64,000 nucleotides of DNA from an alpha proteobacterium HIMB59. GTDB taxonomy: Bacteria; Pseudomonadota; Alphaproteobacteria; HIMB59. Position 1 is the first letter of the stretch. The number at the start of each line of letters is the position of its first letter. Below are positions 35,850 through 45,606 of this stretch, one piece after another. The position numbers and the translations under genes are program-made. The stretch spans positions 1,178,001 to 1,242,000 of the forward strand of contig CP003801.1 of the NCBI GenBank assembly GCA_000299115.1, read 5' to 3'. The notes below the pieces were generated by a model. The model made no database searches, was not told the origin of the DNA, and was given only the letters and a program-made list of their open reading frames with translations.

Positions 35850-37169
35850 TTAAAGTTCGTGGCCAGGTATCCAATTAGTTCCAGCCAAAGGAACACGAGC
35901 CATGGCAGCAGCTTCGACTGTAAGAGCGGCTAAATCCTCTGGCTCAAGGTTTCGAACATCAGATTTGCCATTAGCTCTTGCTAGAGTTTGTAACTCCAGA
36001 GTCAAAGTAGCTAAATAATTCTTAACTCGTTTACCTGCTAGTTCGGGTTCAAGTCTTTTTTCTAATTCGGGGTCTTGAGTAGCCACACCGACTGGACACT
36101 TGCCTGTATGGCAATGATGACAGTAACCTGCAGCTGTACCGAGTTTTTCATAATCTTCAGGATACATATCTGCGTTACAGTTTAAGGCAATCATTGCAGC
36201 CGACCCGATTGAAACAGCATCTGCGCCCATCGCCATCGCTTTTGCAACATCTGCCCCAGATCGAATTCCACCAGAGACGATTAATTGAACCTTTCGGTGC
36301 ATATTTAGTTCCTTCAATGAGTCAACCGCTTCTCTCAAAGCGCCAAGGGTTGGGATACCTACGTGCTCGATGAAAACATCCTGTGTAGCTGCAGTACCGC
36401 CTTGCATACCGTCCAAGACGACCACGTCCGCACCCGCCTTAACGGCTAATGCTGTATCATAGTAAGCTCGCGCTGCACCAACTTTTACATAAATAGGTTT
36501 TTCCCAATTTGTAATTTCTCTTAGTTCTTGAATTTTTATTTCCAAATCATCTGGACCTGTCCAATCAGGGTGGCGACAAGCACTTCGCTGATCAATACCC
36601 TCAGGTAAATTCCGCATCATAGCAACTCGTTCGTTAATCTTTTGTCCAAGAAGCATACCGCCTCCTCCAGGTTTTGCGCCCTGACCTACAACAACTTCGA
36701 TTGCATCTGCTTTTCTTAGATCATCAGGGTTCATTCCATATCTAGATGGTAATAGCTGATAGACTAGATACTTAGAAGATTTTCTTTCCTCGGGTGTCAT
36801 GCCCCCATCTCCTGTAGTTGTAGAAGTTCCCATAGCAGAAGCGCCTCTTCCTAAAGCATCTTTAGCATTAGCTCCCAAAGCCCCAAAGCTCATTCCTGCT
36901 ATTGTAATAGGGATATCAAGCGTTATTGGTTTTTTGGCATATCGATCACCAATTACAACAGATGTATTACATTTTTCTCGATATCCCTCTAGCGGATATC
37001 TTGATGCTGAAGCACCTAAAAAAACTAAATCATCAAAATTAGGAACTTTTCTTTTAGCTCCCAATCCACGAATTTGATAAATTCCTTCTCTAGCTGATCG
37101 TTGAATTTCCGCAATGGTATCGTGAGGAAAAGTACTGAAACCTTTTAAATTTTTTTTATTATCACTCAT
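35850..37169 (-). CDS. mgsC: N-methylglutamate synthase, FMN subunit
   Basis: 439 residues with the FMN glutamate synthase fold: YREKC, IAGMSFGALGANAKDALGRGA, LIVSGGIRSGADVAKAMAMGADAV, and the Fe-S cysteine cluster CHHCHTGKCPVGVATQDP. With MgsA and MgsB it converts gamma-glutamylmethylamide into N-methylglutamate. The gene directly follows mgsB with a one-base overlap and lies in the same operon as mgdABCD, which supports the specific assignment better than sequence alone would. Confidence 0.88.
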   Translation of the reverse strand: MSDNKKNLKGFSTFPHDTIAEIQRSAREGIYQIRGLGAKRKVPNFDDLVFLGASASRYPLEGYREKCNTSVVIGDRYAKKPITLDIPITIAGMSFGALGANAKDALGRGASAMGTSTTTGDGGMTPEERKSSKYLVYQLLPSRYGMNPDDLRKADAIEVVVGQGAKPGGGGMLLGQKINERVAMMRNLPEGIDQRSACRHPDWTGPDDLEIKIQELREITNWEKPIYVKVGAARAYYDTALAVKAGADVVVLDGMQGGTAATQDVFIEHVGIPTLGALREAVDSLKELNMHRKVQLIVSGGIRSGADVAKAMAMGADAVSIGSAAMIALNCNADMYPEDYEKLGTAAGYCHHCHTGKCPVGVATQDPELEKRLEPELAGKRVKNYLATLTLELQTLARANGKSDVRNLEPEDLAALTVEAAAMARVPLAGTNWIPGHEL

Positions 37170-37849
37170 TAATAACTACTCACATTATCAATTTTAAAAT
37201 TATATAAATTTCTTGCTGAACCATACCTTTTAAATTTCTTAGGATCAGCTTTAATATTTTGAGCTTTTAAAATTGAACTTAGATGTTTGATTTCTTTTTC
37301 ATTCATCTCTTTTTCAATACAGTCTGCACCGAGACTTTTTACTTTGCCTAAACAATAAATCTTAGCCTCATAAATTGAGTCTCCGAGGTATTCATCTGCA
37401 TCGCCCAAAATTACTAAATTCCCACTTTGTGCCATAAAAGCAGACATATGGCCTACAGAACCTTTTACAATAATATCAATTCCTTTCATCGAAATACCAC
37501 ATCGAGAACTAGCATCACCATCGATAACTAAAGTGCCTCCATGTCCTGTTGCGCCAGCCGATTGAGAAGCGTTGCCTTTAACATGAACTAAGCCCGACAT
37601 CATATTTTCAGCCACGCCTGTTCCGACATTTCCTTCTATAATTATGTTTGCGTTCTTATTCATGCCAGCACAGTAGTAGCCTACATGGCCTTTTATAGTT
37701 ACTTGAACTTCATCTTGTAGGCCCGCACATAACGCATGATTACCTTGTGGGTTTTTAATGACAAATTCTCTTTGATTAGATTTTGGATCTATTTTTTGTA
37801 AGAAAGAGTTGACTTCAGTAAGTGATTTTTTTGAAAGATCAAAATTCAT
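37169..37849 (-). CDS. mgsB: N-methylglutamate synthase, GXGXG subunit
   Basis: 226 residues of the glutamate synthase beta-helix domain. Repeats include GNVGTGVAENMMSG, GNASQSAGATGHGG, GSVGHMSAFMAQSG and GDADEYLGDSIYEA, closing with SLGADCIEKEMNEKE. It is shorter at the N-terminus than the other copy. Single-base overlaps with mgsA and mgsC indicate strict co-translation. Confidence 0.87.
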   Translation of the reverse strand: MNFDLSKKSLTEVNSFLQKIDPKSNQREFVIKNPQGNHALCAGLQDEVQVTIKGHVGYYCAGMNKNANIIIEGNVGTGVAENMMSGLVHVKGNASQSAGATGHGGTLVIDGDASSRCGISMKGIDIIVKGSVGHMSAFMAQSGNLVILGDADEYLGDSIYEAKIYCLGKVKSLGADCIEKEMNEKEIKHLSSILKAQNIKADPKKFKRYGSARNLYNFKIDNVSSY

Positions 37850-38727
37850 TAGCTACCCCAAGAATAAACAACACCCGGCTTAGGTTCATAAATATTAGCC
37901 TTATTAACATCAGGCAAATGTGCCATTGCTTGAAATTCAGAGGCTATAGCTACGTAATCTTTTGTTTCTGCAATTACCGCTGGTTTACATGCAATTTCAT
38001 CACGCAAAACAGCAAAACCTTTTTGAGTACCTGTGATAAATGTATAAAAGCCATCTAAATCTTTTAAACCATTAGTAAGAGTATCTTTTAAAGATGTTTT
38101 ATTTTTTAAACTATTTGAAATATATCCTGCTGCCACTTCAGTATCGTTTTGCGATTTGAATTCTATTCCATTTTTAACGAGAGTGCGTCGAAGATTGTTG
38201 TGATTTGATAAAGAACCATTATGAACCAAGCACTCATCCTCTCCAGTAGAGTAAGGGTGTGATCCATCAGTGGTAATCGCACTTTCAGTAGCCATTCGAG
38301 TGTGCCCAATAGCGTGAGAACCTGAAAACTTGTCTAATGAAAATTTTTTAACAACATCTTTTGGGTTTCCAACTTGTTTGAAAATTTCAATAGATTTTCC
38401 GTAGCCTACTAAATCAACCTGCTTAATACTCTTTAAAAAAGGGATGGTTTTCTCAGGTTTAGATGAACTCTCAATCACCACATGGTCAGATATTACTTTA
38501 TATTTAGCATTAGCTATTTTATTTTTGAGTGATTTTTTTAAATCTTTTAGTAAAAAATTATCTTGAAGACAGACTGTATATTTAAATTTGCTTGACTTGT
38601 TATAGATTGCAAACCCAGCACTATCGGGACCTCGAGAGGCCATATTATTCATCATGCCCGTTAATAACTTTCCAAGTTGCTTATTATATTTTTTATTCTT
38701 GAGATAAATTCCAACAATGCCACACAT
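37849..38727 (-). CDS. mgsA: N-methylglutamate synthase, amidotransferase subunit
   Basis: 292-residue class II amidotransferase-like protein. The nucleophile is Cys2 (MCGIVGIYLKNK), with SRGPDSAGFAIY, IGHTRMATESAITTDGSHP and CLVHNGSLSNH. In this pathway the subunit acts on gamma-glutamylmethylamide rather than glutamine. It lies 4 nt after mgdD and overlaps mgsB by one base. Confidence 0.87.
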   Translation of the reverse strand: MCGIVGIYLKNKKYNKQLGKLLTGMMNNMASRGPDSAGFAIYNKSSKFKYTVCLQDNFLLKDLKKSLKNKIANAKYKVISDHVVIESSSKPEKTIPFLKSIKQVDLVGYGKSIEIFKQVGNPKDVVKKFSLDKFSGSHAIGHTRMATESAITTDGSHPYSTGEDECLVHNGSLSNHNNLRRTLVKNGIEFKSQNDTEVAAGYISNSLKNKTSLKDTLTNGLKDLDGFYTFITGTQKGFAVLRDEIACKPAVIAETKDYVAIASEFQAMAHLPDVNKANIYEPKPGVVYSWGS

Positions 38728-38731
38728 TTAG

Positions 38732-39325
38732 TTAAACTCCTTCGTAGCCGAATTCTAGAGCAGCATCGGTGATGCTATGATAAAAGGAACCACCAAAACT
38801 GCGAAGTGCATATAAGCGAATAGTTTTAGGGTTATTACTAATGAAATCAATTAAAATATTAATTCCATTGTAAGAGGTGTTGGCGCAATTGCCCTCTTTA
38901 AAAACATTTTCATTAACATTTAAAGGGGAACCTTTTTTTATAACGTCCAATGCTTGAGCGCCCTTAATTTCAATGGTAGCTCTAGAATGAGAAAGATCGG
39001 TGATTGCAAAATCATTATCACTACAAGCTGAAGAAATTAGGTCTTTAAGATTTGATTTGGTCGAAATACAAATCCAAGTCTCAGGGCCAATCCACAATAT
39101 TCTTAAGTTCTCATTTGCAGAAACTAAAGGGTTTTCTTGTGGTAATGACAAACCATCAATTTTAATTTGATTTGATTGAACTTCACTTTTCTTGAACTTA
39201 GCTACTTGATAAATAGATAAATTCTTAATTTCAGAAATCTTCAGAAGATCTTGCTTACCTTCATGATCTCCAAATAAACCAATTTTATGATCAAATTGTA
39301 AAGCGGAGATGTTAGTATCGCTCAT
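38732..39325 (-). CDS. mgdD: N-methylglutamate dehydrogenase subunit D (SoxG-like)
   Basis: 197 residues matching the gamma subunit of heterotetrameric sarcosine oxidase, a small GcvT-like fold: LRILWIGPETWICIS, TDLSHSRATIEIKGAQALDVIKKG and the C-terminal LRSFGGSFYHSITDAALEFG. It helps hold the THF-binding part of the complex. It follows mgdC by 1 nt. The order mgdA-B-C-D equals soxB-D-A-G, so sarcosine oxidase is the alternative; the mgs neighbours favour N-methylglutamate. Confidence 0.85.
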   Translation of the reverse strand: MSDTNISALQFDHKIGLFGDHEGKQDLLKISEIKNLSIYQVAKFKKSEVQSNQIKIDGLSLPQENPLVSANENLRILWIGPETWICISTKSNLKDLISSACSDNDFAITDLSHSRATIEIKGAQALDVIKKGSPLNVNENVFKEGNCANTSYNGINILIDFISNNPKTIRLYALRSFGGSFYHSITDAALEFGYEGV

Positions 39326-39326
39326 T

Positions 39327-42326
39327 TTATGACCTCACCCTTTCTCCTTTAGGATCGACATAATGGGAAGAAACCACCTCAACAGGAATGGAAATATCTT
39401 TCAGTGGAGAGACGGCAATTAATTGTTTTCCAATTTGTTTCTTTCCATCTTTTAAAATCGCAATAGAGAATGGGTTATTATATTCCACACTCCAACAAGA
39501 TGAAGATACATGTCCTAGTTTTGGAATAGGAGTTGGTGCTTTATCATCGGCGACCAAGTGTGAACCTTCCGGTATTTTACTTTTTTTATCAACCGGAACC
39601 AATCCAACAATAGTTTGTCTATCTTCGCTGACAAAAGCATCTTTTGATAAAGATCTTTTACCAATAAAATCTTTTTTCTGACTAACCATTCCGTTCAAAC
39701 CAACATCATAAGGAATATTTCTTCCATCCAATTCAGGACCTGCAACGTGACCCATCTCTATTCTCAATGTTGATAAAGCTTCTGTTCCATAAGGTTGAAC
39801 GCCAAACTCAGATCCTACATCCATAATTTTTTTCCATAAATGAAGACCGTAATTTGACTCTACATTAACTTCATAAGCTAGCTCACCTGAAAATGAAATT
39901 CGATATATTCTAGCTGGAACATCACCTAATTTGGTATCAACAAGACCCATGAAAGGGAGGCCTTCGTTCGACAAATCAACATCGGGGAATAATTTTGATA
40001 AAAGTTCTCTAGACTTAGGACCTGCTACCGCAACTCCTGCCCACTGTTCTGTTGTTGACAAAACATTAACATCGAGATCTGGCCAAACAACTTGAAGGTA
40101 ATACTCCAAATGAGAAAGAACGTTTGCTGCTTGTGCTGTAGTGGTAGTCATATGAAAATGATTTTCAGAAAGACGAGATGTAGTTCCATCATCAAAAACC
40201 ATACCGTCTTCTCTTAACATTACTCCATAACGAGCCTTACCGACAGGCAGTTTAAGCCAAGCATTCGTATAAACTCTGTTTAAAAATTCTGGTGCATCTG
40301 GGCCTTTAATATCTATTTTTCCAAGCGTGGTAACATCACAGATACCAACATTTTTTCTTACATTAGCCGCCTCTCTATTAACAGCATCATTCATAGTTTC
40401 CGTTCCTCTTGGATAATATCGAGGTCTAACCCACAAACCTGCGGCTACAAAAACTGCATTGTTTTCTTCATGCCAAGTATGAATTGGAGATTTACGTGTT
40501 GGAAGATAGTGATTCCCAACTTCACGACCAACGATTGTACCAATCGTAACTGGAGTATAGGGTGGACGGAAAGTTGTATGCCCTACCTCGGGAACAATCT
40601 TTTTTTCAATATTAGACACATACTGAAGACCATTTAAGTTACTCGTTTTACCTTGATCACCAGCCATACCTAGAGTGGTATAACGCTTCACATGCTCAAT
40701 AGATCTAAAACCTTCTCTTAAAGCTAATTCTACATCTGAAACCGCAACGTCATTTTGAAAATCAATAAACCTTTTTGGTTTTTGCCCATTTGGTAATGGC
40801 ATACACCAAAGTTTTTCATGAGGTTTTTGATCGGGCTCATTGGAGGTCGGTGTATCAGTCTTAACTCCATTCGATGTAAATTTATTGGACAGTTCAAATC
40901 CTACTTGAAAACCCTCTGCTAGAGATTGGTTTAAAGTAAAAGCTCCGTTTGCTGATCCAACGGCAGTTTCTTTTTGTCTTTTTTTGTCAGGAACAAAGGC
41001 ATCAATATCTTCATTAAATTTTAATTTATTTCCAGCTTGTGAAGAAAGATGAACGGTAGGTGTCCATCCACCTGACATACAAATACAATCACAATCAACC
41101 TCCTCAAGAGAAATAAAGTTTTCTTTCTGACTATCTAATGTTCCGATAGTAGCGGATTTAATTTTAAGATGACCCTTGGTGTTTGCTATCCCTGAATTGA
41201 ATCTTATTGTGATACCATGTTCTTGGACTTCTTTAGCAAGTTGACCATCAGAACTATCTCTAGTATCAACAACGATAGGTTTAATATCATTTCTCAAAAA
41301 TTCTAGAGCTGTAGCATAAGCTGAGTCATTATTCGTAAAGATTATTGGTTTTTTACCAACAAGAGTTTCGTAAACTTTCATGTATTCTCTTGCGGCTGAT
41401 GCTAGAAATATTCCTGGTCTATCGTTATTACCAAAAGAGATAGGTCTTTCAATCGATCCTGTAGAGACAATCACTTCACCTGCCCTTATATAATGTAATC
41501 TTTGGCGAGGTGTGTATTTAGATGGATTTTCCACGTGATCGCTTACTCTTTCAAACATTACAGTCATATTATGGTCGTAGTATCCAAATACTTGTGAGCG
41601 ATTTTTTACAACAACATTTGGCATGTTTTTGAGTTGAGAGATCACATCACTTGCCCACTCGCGACCAGACATATTACCAATGGTTACATCGTCATTTAAA
41701 AGAGAGCCTCCGAAATAAGCTTTGTCTTCAGCAAGAATAACTCTCGCACCATTTTTAGCAGCCGCAAGCGCACTTGATAATCCAGAAGGTCCAGAACCAA
41801 CAACTAAAACATCACAATGTTCATAATTATGTTCGTATCTATCTGGATCAGGCGATAATGGGGCTACACCCATGCCTGCAGCTTTACGGATAAATGGTTC
41901 ATAAACTTTAAACCAAAAGCTTTTTGGCCACATAAATGTTTTGTAATAAAAACCCGCTGGGAAAAAACGATTTAAAATATTATTTATCTCACCAATATCA
42001 AATTTGACAGACGGCCAACAGTTTTGACTTTTAGCTTTTAGACCTTCCACTAATTCAACCTCGGTAGCCATAATGTTTGGCTCCGAACGATCTCCTTCAT
42101 GTAACTGGACCATTGCATTTGGTTCTTCTACACCCGCACCTAGAAAACCACGAGGTCGATGATATTTAAAACTTCTGCCAACTAAATGTATACCATTAGC
42201 AATTAAAGCAGATGCTAGAGTATCTCCCTCATAACCTTGATAAGAGTCTCCATTAAAAGTGAAGTTAATAATTTTTTCTTTATTAACTAGACCTTTGGAG
42301 TTTGTAGTTCTGTATTGATTACTCAT
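39327..42326 (-). CDS. mgdC: N-methylglutamate dehydrogenase subunit C (SoxA-like)
   Basis: 999 residues. The N-terminal ferredoxin-like part has YQGYEGDTLASALIANG and SFKYHRPRGFLGAG. The NAD/FAD fold has CDVLVVGSGPSGLSSALAAA at about residue 175. The C-terminal third is a GcvT-type THF-binding module (VRKNVGICDVTTLGKIDIKG, RISFSGELAYEVNVE, GTEALSTLRIEMGHVAG). It oxidises N-methylglutamate and passes the methyl carbon to THF. I take the ATG at 42326 (MSNQYRTTN), which has a GAGGA site 6 nt before it, over one 12 nt further upstream; mgdB overlaps by 8 nt. Confidence 0.9.
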   Translation of the reverse strand: MSNQYRTTNSKGLVNKEKIINFTFNGDSYQGYEGDTLASALIANGIHLVGRSFKYHRPRGFLGAGVEEPNAMVQLHEGDRSEPNIMATEVELVEGLKAKSQNCWPSVKFDIGEINNILNRFFPAGFYYKTFMWPKSFWFKVYEPFIRKAAGMGVAPLSPDPDRYEHNYEHCDVLVVGSGPSGLSSALAAAKNGARVILAEDKAYFGGSLLNDDVTIGNMSGREWASDVISQLKNMPNVVVKNRSQVFGYYDHNMTVMFERVSDHVENPSKYTPRQRLHYIRAGEVIVSTGSIERPISFGNNDRPGIFLASAAREYMKVYETLVGKKPIIFTNNDSAYATALEFLRNDIKPIVVDTRDSSDGQLAKEVQEHGITIRFNSGIANTKGHLKIKSATIGTLDSQKENFISLEEVDCDCICMSGGWTPTVHLSSQAGNKLKFNEDIDAFVPDKKRQKETAVGSANGAFTLNQSLAEGFQVGFELSNKFTSNGVKTDTPTSNEPDQKPHEKLWCMPLPNGQKPKRFIDFQNDVAVSDVELALREGFRSIEHVKRYTTLGMAGDQGKTSNLNGLQYVSNIEKKIVPEVGHTTFRPPYTPVTIGTIVGREVGNHYLPTRKSPIHTWHEENNAVFVAAGLWVRPRYYPRGTETMNDAVNREAANVRKNVGICDVTTLGKIDIKGPDAPEFLNRVYTNAWLKLPVGKARYGVMLREDGMVFDDGTTSRLSENHFHMTTTTAQAANVLSHLEYYLQVVWPDLDVNVLSTTEQWAGVAVAGPKSRELLSKLFPDVDLSNEGLPFMGLVDTKLGDVPARIYRISFSGELAYEVNVESNYGLHLWKKIMDVGSEFGVQPYGTEALSTLRIEMGHVAGPELDGRNIPYDVGLNGMVSQKKDFIGKRSLSKDAFVSEDRQTIVGLVPVDKKSKIPEGSHLVADDKAPTPIPKLGHVSSSCWSVEYNNPFSIAILKDGKKQIGKQLIAVSPLKDISIPVEVVSSHYVDPKGERVRS

Positions 42327-42591
42327 TAAAATCCTCATTCATTTTACATGTTGAAAAAATCTCATGTGTTGCAGTATCTCTTGATGCTTTGAACCACTGG
42401 CGACATCCAGAAACATGTTGCCAAAGTTCAGTGTGTTTTCCTCTAGGGTTATCTCTGAAGTAAACAAAGTCATCCCAATCCTTAGTAGAAATTTCTTCTC
42501 CTAGAGCTGGTCTTTTTATGTTTCCATCTCCACCATAGGAAAATTCATTTTGAGATCTCTTCCCGCAATAAGGGCATTTAATTTCTAGCAT
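42319..42591 (-). CDS. mgdB: N-methylglutamate dehydrogenase subunit B (SoxD-like)
   Basis: 90 residues matching the delta subunit of sarcosine oxidase. The CPYCG motif at the N-terminus and the later GCRQWF and STCK cysteines form the zinc site, and NPRGKHTELWQH is the family signature. It is a small structural subunit. It sits between mgdA (3-nt gap) and mgdC (8-nt overlap). Confidence 0.9.
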   Translation of the reverse strand: MLEIKCPYCGKRSQNEFSYGGDGNIKRPALGEEISTKDWDDFVYFRDNPRGKHTELWQHVSGCRQWFKASRDTATHEIFSTCKMNEDFNE

Positions 42592-42594
42592 GAC

Positions 42595-43851
42595 TTAACC
42601 GATCCAAGGCTTTGGACCAACGCCTTTTTCATCAATAATATTTCCGGTATGGAAACGATCTAAATTGAATTCCGCATTGAGCTGATGAACTTCATTTTTC
42701 GCAATCGTATGAGCGAATACCCAGCCAGAACAAGGCGTAGCCTTAAATCCACCATAACACCAACCACAATTTAAGTAGACTCCATCAATATGTGTCTTAT
42801 CAATAATTGGCGAGCCATCCATGGACATGTCCATAATACCGCCCCAGGTTCTTAACATTTTCAAGCGACTAAAATTAGGGAAAACAGCCAAGCCTCCAGT
42901 TAAAACGTGTTGGATCATTGGCATATTACCTCTTTGAGCGTAACTATTGTATCCATCCAAGTCACCGCCCATTACCATTTCACCTTTATCAGACTGACTA
43001 CAATAGAAGTGACCAGCACCAAAAGTAACAACATGATCAAGAATTGGTTTAACGGGCTCAGATACACAAGCCTGAAGAACATGAGCTTCAATCGGCAATC
43101 TCATATTCAACATGTCCGCTAACAAAGTAGTGCTACCTGCAACACATAATCCAACTTTTTTAGCTTTAATGTTTCCTCTAGAAGTTTGAACACCTTGAAC
43201 TTTTCCATTTTGAACATCAAAACCAGTTACTTCACAGTTTTGAATTATATCCACGCCCATCGCATCTGCTTGTCGAGCATAACCCCAAGCAACAGCATCG
43301 TGTCTTGCTGTACCTCCTCGAGGTTGCATTAATCCACCGTGAATAGGAAAACGACAAGTGTCAGAGAAGTCTGCGAAAGGAATCATTTTTTTTAGATCTT
43401 CTCTACCGAGCAACACAGCATCGATACCGTTTAAACGCATTGCGTTACCTCGACGAGCGTAAGCATTCATTTGAGCATCAGAGTGAGCTAAATTAATAAT
43501 GCCTCGAGGTGAGTACATAACATTATAGTTTAGTTCTTGGCTAAGAGTTTCCCACTGCTTCATGCCAAATTCATAAAAATGAGAATTAGCGTCAAACATA
43601 TAATTTGATCGAAGAATGGTTGTATTTCTTCCAACGTTTCCGCCACCAATCCAACCTTTTTCTAAGATTGCAACATTAGTGATGCCGTGCTCTTTGGCTA
43701 GATAGTAAGCTGTAGCTAGTCCGTGACCGCCGCCACCCACTATAACAACATCATACTCTGATTTTGGCTCTGGATCTTTCCAAGCCACCTCCCAATTTTC
43801 ATGATTGGAAAAGGCATTTTTAACTAAACTAAATATAGAATATTTTTGCAT
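42595..43851 (-). CDS. mgdA: N-methylglutamate dehydrogenase subunit A (SoxB-like)
   Basis: 418-residue flavoprotein. It starts MQKYSIFSLVKNAFSNHENW, as SoxB proteins do; I prefer this ATG (43851) to one 18 nt upstream because it fits the family start and has an AGGAA site. VVIVGGGGHGLATAYYLAKEHG binds FAD, GGGNVGRNTTILRSNY is the covalent-FMN region with the conserved His nearby, and LNCGWCYGGFKATPCSGWVFAH closes the domain. It is the first gene of an eight-gene operon with an operator 55 nt upstream. Confidence 0.9.
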   Translation of the reverse strand: MQKYSIFSLVKNAFSNHENWEVAWKDPEPKSEYDVVIVGGGGHGLATAYYLAKEHGITNVAILEKGWIGGGNVGRNTTILRSNYMFDANSHFYEFGMKQWETLSQELNYNVMYSPRGIINLAHSDAQMNAYARRGNAMRLNGIDAVLLGREDLKKMIPFADFSDTCRFPIHGGLMQPRGGTARHDAVAWGYARQADAMGVDIIQNCEVTGFDVQNGKVQGVQTSRGNIKAKKVGLCVAGSTTLLADMLNMRLPIEAHVLQACVSEPVKPILDHVVTFGAGHFYCSQSDKGEMVMGGDLDGYNSYAQRGNMPMIQHVLTGGLAVFPNFSRLKMLRTWGGIMDMSMDGSPIIDKTHIDGVYLNCGWCYGGFKATPCSGWVFAHTIAKNEVHQLNAEFNLDRFHTGNIIDEKGVGPKPWIG

Positions 43852-43870
43852 ATGGATTCCTAACTTCACT

Positions 43871-43892
43871 GATCATACATTTGGATATGATC
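43871..43892. promoter_or_regulatory. Second inverted repeat upstream of mgdA
   Basis: GATCATA (43871-43877) and TATGATC (43886-43892) form a 7-8-7 inverted repeat between the mgdA start and the IclR-type palindrome. It has a different sequence from that site, so a different regulator or an mRNA hairpin is possible. Confidence 0.4.
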
Positions 43893-43905
43893 TTACAAAA
43901 AATAT

Positions 43906-43924
43906 TGTTTCAAATTATGAAACA
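43906..43924. promoter_or_regulatory. IclR-type operator between mgdA and tmm
   Basis: TGTTTCA-AATTA-TGAAACA, identical to the site at 33683. It lies 55 nt upstream of mgdA, almost the same distance as the other copy from its gene, and also upstream of the divergent tmm (about 157 nt). It could control both the mgd-mgs operon and trimethylamine oxidation. Confidence 0.75.
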
Positions 43925-44080
43925 AATTTAATAATTATGATGTTTTTGCATTTTTAGTTTTTCTAAAAATATTGGTCAAAAGATATGACAAAATATATCA
44001 AAAAAATATTTTTTAATGCAAAATTAATCTTTTATTATAAGTAAAATTTAGATTTATTTTGTTAGGAGGATTTAAATCAA

Positions 44081-45418
44081 ATGAGAGTTTGTATAATTGG
44101 AGCTGGCCCTAGCGGACTTGCTCAACTAAGAGCGTTCGAATCAGCAGAGCGAAAAGGTGAAAAAATCCCTGAAATTGTTTGTTACGAAAAACAAGACGAT
44201 TGGGGTGGACTATGGAATTACACGTGGAGAACAGGAACAGATGAATACGGAGAGCCGGTTCATTGCAGCATGTATCGTTACTTATGGTCTAATGGCCCAA
44301 AAGAGTGTTTAGAGTTTGCTGATTATACCTTTGAAGAGCATTTTGGAAAGCCAATCGCATCTTATCCTCCAAGAGCTGTGATGCTTGATTACATTCAAGG
44401 CAGATTAAAGAAATCAAACTTTCGAGATAAAATTAGATTCAGAACACCAGTAAGAAGTGTTGTTTACAATAAAGACAAAGATAACTTTAGTGTTACCGCA
44501 CATAATTTAGTAGATGATACAAAAACTACAGAGGAATTTGATTATGTTGTTTGTGCATCTGGGCACTTCTCAACTCCTAATGTTCCAAACTTTAAGGGTT
44601 TAGATAAATTTGGTGGAAGAGTAATGCATGCTCACGATTTCAGAGATGCTTTAGAATTTAAAGACAAAGACATCTTGATAGTTGGAACAAGTTACTCTGC
44701 TGAAGATATCTCATCGCAATGTTGGAAGTATGGATGTAAATCTGTGACTATTAGTTATAGAACGAACCCTACTGGTTTTCATTGGCCGGATAACTTCTCA
44801 CAAGTTCCATTAATCGATCATATTGAAGAAGGAAATAAAGTTCATTTTATTGATGGAACTAGTAAAGTTGTGGATGCGATAGTGTTGTGCACTGGATATC
44901 TTCATTATTTTCCATTCTTAGAGGATGAACTGAAACTTAAAACCAATAACTGCCTATGGCCTCTTGGTATCTACAAAGGAATTTTCTGGGTAGATAATCC
45001 CAAAATGATGTATATCGGAATGCAGGACCAATTCTACACATTTAACATGTTTGATGCCCAGGGATGGTATGCGCGTGATGTAATCATGGGTAAAATATCT
45101 CTTCCTTCTAAAGATGAAATGTTGAAAAACAATCAAGAATGGAAAGATCGCGAAGAAAAGCTTGAGACAGATGAAGATATGATTTGGTTCCAAGGTGATT
45201 ATACCAAAGAACTAATCGAAGCTACTGATTACCCAACATTTGATATTGAAGCTGTTAATAAAACATTCATGGAATGGGAACACCATAAACATGACGATAT
45301 CATGGGTTATCGAAACAATTCTTATAAGTCTTTAATGACAGGGACGGTGGCACCAAAACACCATACTCCTTGGAAAGAAGCTTTAGATGACTCTAAAGAG
45401 ACATACTTAAAAAATTAA
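44081..45418 (+). CDS. tmm: Trimethylamine monooxygenase
   Basis: 445-residue flavin monooxygenase that oxidises trimethylamine to TMAO using NADPH. The FAD motif is [13 protein letters not shown] (residues 4-16), the FMO signature [11 protein letters not shown] lies at 177-187, and the NADPH motif GTSYSAED at 202-209. The length and the C-terminal [22 protein letters not shown] match bacterial Tmm rather than Baeyer-Villiger enzymes. An AGGAGGA ribosome site lies 10 nt before the ATG. It is divergent from mgdA across a 229-nt regulatory region. Confidence 0.94.
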   Translation: MRVCIIGAGPSGLAQLRAFESAERKGEKIPEIVCYEKQDDWGGLWNYTWRTGTDEYGEPVHCSMYRYLWSNGPKECLEFADYTFEEHFGKPIASYPPRAVMLDYIQGRLKKSNFRDKIRFRTPVRSVVYNKDKDNFSVTAHNLVDDTKTTEEFDYVVCASGHFSTPNVPNFKGLDKFGGRVMHAHDFRDALEFKDKDILIVGTSYSAEDISSQCWKYGCKSVTISYRTNPTGFHWPDNFSQVPLIDHIEEGNKVHFIDGTSKVVDAIVLCTGYLHYFPFLEDELKLKTNNCLWPLGIYKGIFWVDNPKMMYIGMQDQFYTFNMFDAQGWYARDVIMGKISLPSKDEMLKNNQEWKDREEKLETDEDMIWFQGDYTKELIEATDYPTFDIEAVNKTFMEWEHHKHDDIMGYRNNSYKSLMTGTVAPKHHTPWKEALDDSKETYLKN

Positions 45419-45430
45419 GATTTAAGTCAA

Positions 45431-45595
45431 TTGTCTAAATTAAATTATAATCTCATTGGCTGGGGGACATTTGTCATCTCAGCCATTGGTTTTATTATTT
45501 CTAGTATCGGGAGTTTTTGGGCCATGTTTGGAAGTATCTTCTTTCTTCTTGGCTGTATCATTTTTTTAATCCCCTACTTTTTGAATAAAGACTAA
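45431..45595 (+). CDS. Small membrane protein between tmm and the Rieske gene (54 aa)
   Basis: Read by eye: a TTG at 45431 opens 54 codons, MSKLNYNLIGWGTFVISAIG onward, with two hydrophobic helices separated by a glycine/serine turn (SIGSFWAMFGS) and a charged end (FLNKD). The stop overlaps the AAGGAG ribosome site of the next gene, typical of an operon. The TTG start lacks a strong ribosome site, so the start is uncertain. It may be an accessory membrane protein for amine transport (inference only). Confidence 0.5.
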   Translation: MSKLNYNLIGWGTFVISAIGFIISSIGSFWAMFGSIFFLLGCIIFLIPYFLNKD

Positions 45596-45606
45596 GGAGA
45601 AATATT

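Noticed and set aside
38732-43851. Heterotetrameric sarcosine oxidase soxBDAG
   Set aside because: The gene order is the same, but direct linkage to mgsABC and presence of gmaS favour N-methylglutamate dehydrogenase. Kept as an alternative only.
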